24,857 bases of DNA from Thraustochytrium sp. TN22 (Eukaryota; Sar; Bigyra; Thraustochytrida; Thraustochytriidae). Location: contig JABLUY010000373.1 of assembly GCA_013306675.1 (NCBI GenBank), positions 1 to 24,857 on the forward strand, given 5' to 3'. Both the position numbers and the translations under genes were made by a program. Positions within the stretch are counted from its first letter, which is position 1, and every line of letters begins with the position of its first letter. Below the pieces are notes generated by a model. The model did not search any database. It worked only from the letters and a program-made list of their open reading frames with translations, and was not told the DNA's origin. Below, piece by piece: positions 6,714 through 14,405 of this stretch.

Positions 6714-9028
6714 GGGCGGCCCTTTTCCGCGAGACCCAGCAGGCCCATGCTCTCCGCAGGTTGGGTGGGTGTTCTCAGCCGCAGCACGTGCGTGGCCCAC
6801 TGCGTGACGATGCCAGGCGGCTGCGACTGTGGCTGTGGCTGTGGCTGTGGCTGTGGCTGCGACGGTGGCGCAACCACGGCCGCGGCCTCGCTCACGGCCT
6901 CGCTCACGGCCTCGCTTTCGTCGTCGTGGCCGTCGTCCTCGCTGTCACTGATGCAAAGGTCCAGGGCGTGTTGGTTGTCGCCTTGGCTCTCTTGGTCGCT
7001 TTGGCTCTCTGGGTCGCTCAGGCTCTCCTGGTCGCTTTGGCTCTCCTGGACGCATTGGCCCTCGTTGCCTGTTTTGCGCTTGCGAGCCGCGCACAGGATG
7101 ACTCTCTCCTCCTGCACTACGATGATGCGATGCGGCACGACGATGGCGCGTTGCGCGTAGCGGTAGACCAGGGGCACGACATCGCCGCAGTTGAGCGCGG
7201 TGGTGTAGTCCACGGTGAAGCGCGGCATGGGCTGCAGTGGCAGTGTCTCGATGAGTGCTCTGCGTAGACGCGTGTCGCCCGTGACGATGCCGGTCTTGTC
7301 GCGGCCGGCGAGGCACAGGTAGGGCGCGAGCCGCAGGAGGCGTTCGTCGCCGAGCAGGCGGCGCACGTTGCGCGGGTAGTTGTCGCGCACGCACCGCATC
7401 ATGGCGTTGCGCTCGTTGTGAACGAGGAACTGGGCGGCAGGACTCCATCCGGGCGCGTCGGGGTGGCGGTTGGCGGCCAGGCGGCCCACGACGCGGTGCG
7501 CGTCGGCCTGCATCGCGATGTAGTGGGAGCTCGCCTTGGAGGCTGTGGCCGCCTCGATGGCGTCGGTGTGGCCCGCGCGCACCTTGACGTGGTCGACATT
7601 GCCGTTGCGCAGTCCGCGCGCGGTCATGGTTGTGAGGAACATCTTGCGCAAGGAGTAGAACACAGAGCGCAGCTGCGCGCAGCGTGTCCAGTCCTGGCCG
7701 ACGGATGTCACGAGTTTGTCCCAGACGCCCGTGAGCTTGTCGGTGTGGCCGATTCCCTCGTCGAAGAAAGAGCCTGCCTTGGGCCCCTTCCAGCTCGTGT
7801 AGAGCACGGACAAGAAGTCCATGCGGTCTGTGAGTGCGATGCGCTCATCAATCTGCGTGAGCGCGATGGCCACGGCCGTGTGCGGGCATCGCGCCGGCTC
7901 GTTGAGGTCGGCGTAGAGCCAGGCGAAGCCGCCAGCCCAGTGCTCGCGCACGACGCCCTTGAAGTAGCGCACGGTGGCTCGCAGAAAGACATCCTGCTCG
8001 TCGCGGTCGTCCTCGGGCATGACGATCTCGGTCAGGTCGGCCAGCGTGGACTTTTTCAAGTCGGAGAGGCGGCAGCCGATGCTTCCGAGCAGCACCGTGA
8101 GCGTGTGCAGGAAGGCTCGCTGGCGCGGCTCGAGTCCCAGGTCGGTCTCGCTGAAGAGCGCCCTGCAGAGCGGCGTGTACTCCCTCGCGTAGTCCAGGTG
8201 GACTGCTCTGTTGTGCGCGATGCTTCCCTTGATGACGGCATCGATGTCTTGTTCTGCTTCTTCGCCGCCGCTGTCGAAGACAACGCGGCGCTCCCGCTCG
8301 CTCCGTTCCTTGTTGAGCTCCTTGAAGGTGGCGGCGAAGAGGCCCATGGCCGTGAGCTCGTTCCAGGATCTGCGCACGTCAGCGAGTCTGGGTGCGACGC
8401 TGGCCATCGCGCCCGAGTCGTCTTGCAGCATGGTGGCGACCAGTTTGGTCAGGCTCTGGAAGCGCACTTTGATGGTCTTGATCCGGGTCGACTTGATCTA
8501 GGCGCGGAGGAGGTTTTCGCGCACTCGGGCGCAGCGCTGCGCCTCGTCGCCGGCGCCGCCCACGAGCACGCGTAGGAAGAGCGCCGCGGAGGCTGCGAGG
8601 CTCGCAGGCGCGCTCGTCGCTTCCCTGGAGTGCTTGGTCTTGCCCTGTGCGGCGACCCATCGTCGCGCAGCGGTGGCCCACTGGTGCCCTGCCTCGCGCT
8701 CGACCGGGTGGTGGCCGTGGCCGTCGCCTCCTTCTGCCGCGGCCCATCGCCAGAAGGCGTTTGGCGCACCGGTCGCGTTGCTCTTGGTGCTTGCCGCGTT
8801 GCCGTGGTTCTTGAGCGTGGCGTCGGCAAGCCCCTTGAGCGTGTCGAGCATGGCCTCGACGCTGTTGTTGTCACCGGAGTTGCTGCATCCTCCTCCGTCG
8901 CTCGGTGGCAGTGGCGGTTGCGGTGGCGGTGGCGGTGCGATCGACGCGAGAGGGGCGCGCGCGCCGGGCGGCAGCGCCGGCGCCTCCTCCTCCCACTGCC
9001 AGCCGGGCTCCTGCTTCGCGAGCGGCAT
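6494..9028 (-). CDS. Tyrosine recombinase (Crypton- or captain-like)
   Basis: One frame from the ATG at 9028 (context gccaccaccATG) runs to 6494, interrupted once by TAG at 8498-8500. The N-terminal part is low-complexity, Pro/Ala-rich. After it comes a helical domain, then the catalytic domain: first Arg in GCRLSDL (about 8071), second Arg in YSLR (about 7648), His in AGHTD (about 7570) and the candidate Tyr nucleophile in SSHYI (about 7522). The H-to-Y gap of 16 is longer than in phage integrases. Sequence after the Tyr (ADAHRVVGRLAANRHPDA) recalls eukaryotic Crypton/captain proteins. The C-terminus has acidic Q-S-D/P-E repeats and a QP repeat. A 69-nt, frame-keeping candidate intron (8524 to 8456; GTGCGC...TTCCAG) would remove the TAG; a true nonsense change is equally possible. 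The AlphaBeta fold is inferred from motifs only. Confidence 0.65.
6828..7055 (-). repeat. Low-complexity coding repeats in the recombinase C-terminus
   Basis: 6828-6858 is a (TGTGGC)n run coding QP dipeptides on the minus strand. About 6975-7055 holds imperfect 18-nt units coding QSDQES/LSDPES-type hexapeptides. Both lie beyond the catalytic domain and probably form a disordered acidic tail. Confidence 0.8.
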
Positions 9029-9537
9029 GGTGGTGGCGGCGGGCGGTTTTACGGTATGGGGGCGAGCTAGTAGCAAGAGGCGCTGGGCCCGCCAGGGTGC
9101 GCGTGTGCGTGTGTGCGAGAGTGTGTGTTATGTCAGCAAGCTCAAAGAAAGGGAAAAGCAAGCGAAAAGCTGACTACGTTTTGATTACGGGGATCCTGTC
9201 CATGACCGTTTTAAAGAGGCCAGTTGAGCCAAGAATGATCTGCACCTGCGCCCGCATGCACTTTTCGGCTTGCGTGAGAGCCCCGAGTTCCTCGTCTTCG
9301 ACGACCCACTTAATATGGGGAGCTAGCCGGGAGTAGGTATCGCGATGGGCGGCACTAAATTTGTTGTCAGGAGCAGGCACGTTCTTCCTCTCGCAAAGGT
9401 AAAACACCAAATGATAGTCATTCACACGTTGCTTGCCTCTTATTGGTGCATAAGCTTACAGGGCGGCCCGCCCGCCACGGCGCACGCGCGCGCACGCGAG
9501 CCAAGGCTAGCCGGCACGGACATTCGCGCACCCATCG
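9029..9537. other. Spacer with a start-less ORF relic
   Basis: Base composition falls towards 50% GC between about 9130 and 9450, unlike the flanks. The minus strand is open from about 9459 to 9174 and reads as plausible protein (contains HLVFYLCERKNVPAPDNKF and APHIKWVVEDEELGALTQ), ending IPVIKT. There is no upstream ATG before an in-frame stop, so this is either an internal exon or a fragment of a gene. I do not recognise it. It lies just outside the recombinase gene and could mark the right edge of the accessory block. Confidence 0.4.
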
Positions 9538-10533
9538 TTAGACGCGCAAGACCTGGACCTTGTCGTCGAAGCCAATGCCGACCCAGTCGGGCGTCGACTG
9601 CGCCCACTGCAGGTTGTTGATGAAGGAGTCGGCCTTGTACGCGAGAATGGGCTCGTCGATCTCGCGAGGCAGGGTGGACAGCTCCCAGATGAGCGCCTGG
9701 GAGTCCTCGGCGACGGTGCAGATGTGGCAGGACGAGTGCGGCGCCCAGGCGACGGCGTTGACGGCGCCAGTATGGCCGCTGAGCTCGGCGTAGGGCTTGC
9801 AGGGCAGGCGCTTGTCGAGGATGATGGTCTTGTTGCTGTTGAGCGCCACAAAAGCAAGAAAGTTGGAGTCCTGCTTGTTCCAGGCCAGGCGCAGGAGCGA
9901 CTGGCGCGTGGAGTCATCGTCGTAGATGATGACGGAGCGCTCCATGGAGCGCAGGTCGAAGGTGCGGATGGAGCCGTCGGCGCTGGCCGTGGCGAAGGTG
10001 TTGCGGTCGCGAGTGGCCCACGCGATGTCGTAGACCTCCTCGTCGTGCGCGATGAGCTGCGCCTTGACGCACTGCGCCTCGACGTCCCAGACCGTGGCGG
10101 TGGTGTCGATGCTCGAGGTGGCGACCATGTTCAGGTCCACCTGGTTCCAGTCCAGCGAGGTGAGCGGCGCGCAATAGTCGTTTGTCTTGCTGTTGTTGAG
10201 CGTGCACAGCTGCACCACCTCGGTGTTGTCCGGCGCCACCTGCCAGATGCGCAGGTAGTCGCCGGTCGTGGCCAGCAGGTCTCGGACCGACCCGGACGGG
10301 TCCGGCACCCAGCTGATCTTGGTCGTCGGGTACGGGTGCTCGAACCCCGTCTTGTGCACGAAGTCGTCCTTCTCCTCATCGTACTGCACGATGTGCACCT
10401 GGTTCGTGTACTCCTCGCGGAAAGATCCCACCGCGAAGCGGAACTTGAACCTTTCGTTGGCGCGCTCCGAGAACGCCAGCGCGTACGAGTTCCACGGCGC
10501 TTTGTACGTGTAGATCTCCCTCTTCTTCGTCAT
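9538..10533 (-). CDS. DCAF7: DCAF7/WDR68/TTG1-type WD40 scaffold protein
   Basis: A 331-residue seven-bladed WD40 propeller, close to the length of human DCAF7 (about 342). The start MTKKREIYTYKAPWNSYALA, the blade motif TSLDWNQVDLNMVATSSID (126-144), the IAHDEEVYDIAW stretch (161-172), FATASADGSIRTFDLRSMERS (180-200) and the end IGFDDKVQVLRV are characteristic of this highly conserved family. In animals it scaffolds DYRK/HIPK kinases and associates with CUL4-DDB1 ligases; in plants the family (TTG1, AN11) partners MYB-bHLH factors. It acts in nucleus and cytosol. The ATG at 10533 has A at -3; the frame is open further upstream only through GC-rich leader coding Arg/Ala-rich sequence. No introns are needed. 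Confidence 0.97.
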   Translation of the reverse strand: MTKKREIYTYKAPWNSYALAFSERANERFKFRFAVGSFREEYTNQVHIVQYDEEKDDFVHKTGFEHPYPTTKISWVPDPSGSVRDLLATTGDYLRIWQVAPDNTEVVQLCTLNNSKTNDYCAPLTSLDWNQVDLNMVATSSIDTTATVWDVEAQCVKAQLIAHDEEVYDIAWATRDRNTFATASADGSIRTFDLRSMERSVIIYDDDSTRQSLLRLAWNKQDSNFLAFVALNSNKTIILDKRLPCKPYAELSGHTGAVNAVAWAPHSSCHICTVAEDSQALIWELSTLPREIDEPILAYKADSFINNLQWAQSTPDWVGIGFDDKVQVLRV

Positions 10534-10938
10534 GTTTCCTCCCTCGCCGCCCTCCGCGCGCGCGCGCCGCCGCCGCCGCCCCGTCGCCCGCCCCGTCGCC
10601 TGCCTGCCTGCCCGCCTTCGTGCGCGCGTGCGTGCGTGCGCACGCCGGCGCGGATTCCGAAGCGACGCGGACCGGCCGCGCTGCGCCGCGCCGCGCCTAG
10701 CGCCGCCGCCCTCCCGGCCCCGCCCGCGCGCGCGCCGCCGCCGCCGCCCGTGCCGCGCCGCCGCGTTCGGGCTCTGCCGGCGGTCGCGTGCGCGCCTCGC
10801 TGCTCCTTCTGCGTCGCGGCGGCGGCCGCCTTCCCCTCTTCCTTCGAGTTGGGCGAGCCCAACCACCGCCACCTGCAGCTGCAGCACGGGGCCGCTGCCG
10901 GCCGGAGTTCGGGCCCGACGCCGGCGGGAGCGCGCTCT
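10534..10938. other. GC-rich upstream region of the DCAF7 gene
   Basis: Dominated by CG- and CCG-rich sequence that leaves several frames open on both strands, all coding Arg/Ala/Gly-rich shadow protein. Probably the promoter and 5' UTR of the minus-strand DCAF7 gene. No TATA box recognised. Confidence 0.5.
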
Positions 10939-10954
10939 CTAGCTAGCTAGCTAG
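10939..10954. repeat. (CTAG)4 tetranucleotide block
   Basis: Four perfect CTAG units. A near-identical block lies at 11803-11818, so the two bracket an 850-bp gene-poor segment. CTAG is self-complementary, so the block has no strand. Confidence 0.95.
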
Positions 10955-10990
10955 GTCTGCGAAGCTTTCCTGCGGCCAGGCGCAGCAAGC

Positions 10991-11299
10991 ATGAATGTCT
11001 TGCCGGGACTGGGGGTACCATGGTACAGGGACAGCATGTTCAGGGCGGGCGTCGTGCGCGGTCGCGGGCAGCGCTTCTACGACTGGCGTGACGGCAACAG
11101 GTGGGTTGGATTCACCTTGAGCGAGGCGATGCACCGGCGCCTGCACCGCTTCAAGCCAAGGGCGCTGACGTGCGGCGTGGCACGGCGCGGCGCGGCGCGG
11201 CGCGGCGCGGCTCGCCGGCACGCCGGGGTCCGAGCTGGACACTGCTTCTCCAAAGAGCTGATGCGCGCTTCAATTTGGCGGAGAATCGTCGCAGCGTAA
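10991..11299 (+). CDS. Hypothetical short ORF
   Basis: 102 residues. The first half, starting MNVLPGLGVPWYRDSMFRAG and followed by GQRFYDWRDGNRWVGFTL, looks like real protein and the ATG has A at -3. The second half is coded by a (cggcg)-type simple repeat (about 11176-11215) and gives ARRGA repeats. A donor-like acag|gtgggt at about 11100 would allow the first 37 residues to splice elsewhere. No family recognised. Confidence 0.25.
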   Translation: MNVLPGLGVPWYRDSMFRAGVVRGRGQRFYDWRDGNRWVGFTLSEAMHRRLHRFKPRALTCGVARRGAARRGAARRHAGVRAGHCFSKELMRASIWRRIVAA

Positions 11300-11415
11300 A
11301 TGAATCAGCGTGAGCTTGCTCTGCAGGAGCTCGAGCTTACTGCTTGAAGCGTGCTTCAATTCAGCGAAGTTTTCCGCAGAACGACTGACTTGACGCGGGG
11401 ACTTGTTCTGCAACG
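11259..11415 (+). repeat. Diverged direct repeat, period about 86 bp
   Basis: Sequence starting tgatgcgcgcttcaattt at 11259 is matched by tgaagcgtgcttcaattc at 11345, and similarity continues through gcttgctctgcag versus acttgttctgcaa. Identity is roughly two thirds over 70 bp by eye. Confidence 0.55.
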
Positions 11416-11458
11416 CAATGCAGCCAAGGCGTCGAAATGAGAGTGTGCTTTACGATTG

Positions 11459-11541
11459 TTCGCTGCTGGCAATTGCGTGCGTGTCTCGTTCGCTGCTGGC
11501 AATCGCGTGCGTGTCTCGTTCGCTGCTGGCAATCGCGTGCG
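11459..11541 (+). repeat. 30-bp tandem repeat, 2.8 copies
   Basis: Units start at 11459, 11489 and 11519 with ttcgctgctggcaat; the first differs from the second at one base (aattgcg versus aatcgcg) and the third is cut after about 23 bases. The period is a multiple of three, so every overlapping frame shows a 10-residue repeat (HAIASSERDT on the minus strand). No frame here is convincingly coding. Confidence 0.95.
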
Positions 11542-11802
11542 GACCTTTCTTACTCAAGACCCAAACGAGCTCAAGAACCGCCACGTGAAGCTTGGTCATC
11601 CAACCCGAGTTCCTTGAAGGCTCGCTGCTCAACGCGCTTCTGCGACCTGGCTCGGAACGCACTACAAAGCTTGATCCGCAACGCAGTGCAGCAGGAGCAT
11701 CGGCCTCAATTGGTTCACGGCGAGGCAGAAAAGCCTCGCGCAGGGGCAGACTTCGTATGACATCAACAAGGCATTGCAGCATGGGCGGAACTTGCCTGCT
11801 TG

Positions 11803-11818
11803 CTAGCTAGCTAGCTAA
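11803..11818. repeat. (CTAG)n tetranucleotide block
   Basis: Three CTAG units plus ctaa, mirroring the block at 10939-10954. Confidence 0.9.
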
Positions 11819-12228
11819 CGCGCCGGGGCAAAGGTAAGCAACCAAGCACCCCTGCCCTGATACGACGTGCAAACTCAAAGAGAAGCGAGGATGCATCTGC
11901 TGTATATGAATGCGTTGGTCGCTCGGCCCGAATGCACAGCGTTGCTCCTTAAAATGAGAGTGGCAATGTATTCCCGTATGTGTTGTGTTTATGTCTTTTC
12001 GTCCTCAATGGCGTCTGCGTCTACATCCTCGATCTGGCTTCGTGGGGGAGCGCCGGGGCCGAAGCCTCGCTCGTTGGCTCCCCTGCGCCGGCAGAAGCGG
12101 ATCATTGGGGCGCACAGGGCGGAGGGGGGGCCGTGGCGAGGTGAGGGCGCAGCGCAATCCCGCAAACAGTGCTGTGCTGTGCTGTGGTGGTTGCAGTGGT
12201 GGTGGCGGGCGTAGCGCCGAGCCGGGCC
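11819..12228. other. Gene-poor region, probable 3' flank of histone H1
   Basis: Contains a donor-like aag|gtaagc at about 11831 (plus) and a 38-residue minus-strand ORF (12105-11989, MIRFCRRRG...DADAIEDEKT) too short to support. About 12170-12186 carries gtgct repeats. No histone-type 3' stem-loop recognised. Confidence 0.4.
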
Positions 12229-12738
12229 TTAGGCCTTGGCGGCAGCCTTCTTGGCGGGCGACTTGGGCTTGGCGGCCGCGGCCTTCTTGGCGGCGGCCGG
12301 CTTCTTGGCAGCGCCGGCGGCCTTCTTGGCGGCAGCGGGCTTCTTGGCCTTGGCGGGGGACTTGGCGCCGGCGGCGGCCTTCTTGGTGGGGGACTTGGCC
12401 TTGGCGGCAGCGGGCTTCTTGGCGCCGGCGGCGGCCTTCTTGGCGGGTGCCTTCTTCTTGGGGGTGCCGGCGGCGGCGCCCTCCTTCTTGGGCTTGGCGG
12501 CCGCGGCCTTCTTGGGCTTGGCGGCGGCCTTCTTGGGCTCGGCGGCCTTCTTGGACACCTTGTAGTGGCCGCCGTTCTTGAGCAGCACGCCGCTCTCGAC
12601 GCCGGTGCGCAGCGCCTTGTTGAGGAAGTGGTTCTTCTCCTTGGGCACGTCGAGCGCCGACTTGAGCGCGGGCAGCGTCACGCCCTTGCGCTCCTGCGAC
12701 TTCTTAATCGCCTCCACGACCTGCTCCAGCATCGTCAT
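12229..12738 (-). CDS. Linker histone H1
   Basis: Binds linker DNA at the nucleosome dyad and compacts chromatin. The 169-residue product starts at once with the winged-helix H15 domain (about 4-64: MLEQVVEAIKKSQERKGVTL, then NHFLNKALRTGVESG and a closing HYKVSKK). It then has a Lys/Ala/Pro-rich tail of about 105 residues. The tail holds KSPTKK, KSPAKA, KSPAKK and GTPKKK, which are S/T-P-x-K sites that cyclin-dependent kinases phosphorylate in H1. There is almost no N-terminal tail before the globular domain, unlike animal H1; short N-termini are common in protist H1. Starts are the ATG at 12738 or the one two codons later. Single exon, TAA stop. Confidence 0.95.
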   Translation of the reverse strand: MTMLEQVVEAIKKSQERKGVTLPALKSALDVPKEKNHFLNKALRTGVESGVLLKNGGHYKVSKKAAEPKKAAAKPKKAAAAKPKKEGAAAGTPKKKAPAKKAAAGAKKPAAAKAKSPTKKAAAGAKSPAKAKKPAAAKKAAGAAKKPAAAKKAAAAKPKSPAKKAAAKA

Positions 12739-14405
12739 CTTGCCTTTTCCTCTGTGTCTGCGAACGTTCGCCGCGCCGTCAGTCTCCCGCCTCTCCCGCT
12801 CGCTCGCGCGCTCCCTCTCCTCTGCGCGCCTCTCTTCCTCGCGCGCGCGCTCCCTCTCTTCCTCGCGCGCGCCGCCCGCGCCGCGCGCGCGCCGCCGCGC
12901 GCCGCGCGCGCCCTCTCTTCCTCGCGCGCGCGTCGGCGGCCGGCGGCGGCCCTCCCGCCGCGCCGCATCCCGGCCCCGCCTCCCGCCGCGCCGCCTCCCG
13001 CCTTCCGCCTCCCGCCGCGCCTCTGCGCCGCGCGCCGCGCGCGCGCGCGCGCCGCCGCCCACTCACCGCCGCGCCGCTGCCGCTGGCCGCTGCCTGCCGC
13101 GCGCTGCTGCTCGGCTTGGCTGCGCTGCTGCTCCGCTATTCCAGTCTGCTGCTCCCTCCCCTCTCTCTGCCGCGCCGCGCCGCGCGTGGAAAAAGGGGCG
13201 CGCAGCGGCGCGCGGGGGGCTGCGGGGCGCTGCGGGGCGCCGCGGGGGCCGGCGGCGCGCGGGCGCGCCCGCGCGGGCGCCGCAGGGGGGGCTGGGAAAA
13301 ACGGCGCCGCCCGGAGCGGTTGCAGGCCGCGCGGCTGCGGGCGGGGGGCGGCGGGGGTTCTGGCGGCAGCGGGCGGGGGGCGCTGCGGAGGAAAGCGAGG
13401 GGAGAGAGGGGGGGGCGAGGCCGGCAGGGGCGAGGGGGGGGCGGCGGGGGAGAGGGCCGCAGTGGAGGCGAAGGGGACGATGGCCACGACGCCGTGGTCG
13501 CCGGGTACGAGGCGAAGGAGGAGCGAGGGAAGAGCGCGGCCGGGCGGAAGGCAGCGCCTGGCCGCGCAAGGAGAGCGGGGCAGGACGCGGCGCTGCGCAG
13601 GAGCGCGGCAGCGCACGCGGCGGCGAGCGCCTCGCGCGCGACGACGCGAGGCGGGACCCGGTCGGCCGCGCCGATTTTTCCCTCCCGCGACCGAGCGCTG
13701 CTGGGTTGGGGGCGGACGGTGGTTGGGGCGGATTCCGCGCAGGCGGCGAGAGGTGCTGGGCGGATAGGGGCCGGGGGGGGGGCGCGGGCGCGGCGAGGGT
13801 GGGAGGCGCGTGTGGAGGGCGGGGTGACGCGCCGGGTGGCGGAGAGGGGCTCTGTATGGGGAAGGGGGGCGCGCGCTCGGAGTGGGCTGGCGGGGTGAGG
13901 CGCAACGAGCGGATTGGCCAGGCCGGGTGGAGCGAGAGGGGTGGACGGTTGGGCCCGGACGGGCGGCGAGATGTGCTGGCGCGATGCTGCGAGCCTGCGG
14001 CTGCAGCTCCAGCTGCAGTGCAGCTGCGCTTGACGGTGAATTTGAGGAGGCCGCACGTAAGCTAACGTTATACGTTACGTGAGAAGGCTTGTGGGCCGGG
14101 CGCGCCGGGCATGACTTCGTGCAGGTCTGGGTCCTTTCGTCGCCCAGGCTCTGCCCGGCCCATGGACCCCTGGCGCTCTGCGAGAGTGGTCTGTGGCATG
14201 CCAGCGCCATGTACGAGTCGCACGTTGAGCCACGTTCACGGTTCACCCTCCCTCCATGAGTCCATGGCCCAGGATTGACTCCGGGATCGCATTCACACGC
14301 ACGGACCGTCACAAGCTTCAGTCGGTGGCGGTGGACCACTGGTGGTGAGTCAAAAGGTTACCTACAATGCAAGCAAGCAATGTCGCGTGATGGCGCAAGC
14401 CGCCA
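12739..14405. other. 1.6-kb extreme-GC region with strand-skew switch
   Basis: Between the H1 start and the VWA8 stop there is no supportable gene. About 12780-13150 is rich in C and T on the plus strand; about 13190-13900 is rich in G with many runs of four to eight G. Stops are so rare that long frames open on both strands (up to about 530 codons), but they code only Arg/Ala/Gly/Pro-rich shadow protein and overlap one another. The part next to H1 is probably its promoter and 5' UTR. About 14000-14035 is a CTGCAG-rich quasi-palindrome. From 14060 the composition returns to normal, with aacgttatacgttacg near 14062. Confidence 0.6.

Larger units (their letters stand above)
6489..9028 (-). mobile_element. 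Crypton-like tyrosine-recombinase element, boundaries unknown
   Basis: Named from its recombinase gene only. No reverse transcriptase, RNase H or DDE transposase is visible in the window, which favours a Crypton-type DNA element over DIRS/Ngaro retroelements. Cryptons lack terminal inverted repeats, so none are expected. I found no convincing flanking direct repeats by eye. Confidence 0.5.

Noticed and set aside
7418-8575. 385-codon plus-strand frame
   Set aside because: Antisense shadow of the tyrosine recombinase, which has catalytic motifs.
2211-9537. Flanking direct or inverted repeats bounding the accessory block
   Set aside because: Only short GC-rich words such as acgcgag are shared by eye; below chance-level significance.
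9724-10950. 408-codon plus-strand frame
   Set aside because: Antisense to the clear DCAF7 gene.
11989-12105. 38-codon minus-strand ORF with acidic tail
   Set aside because: Too short, weak start context, no family.
12578-14339. Long overlapping frames on both strands (about 500 codons each)
   Set aside because: Mutually overlapping, Arg/Ala/Pro/Gly-only composition, and explained by lack of A/T for stop codons.
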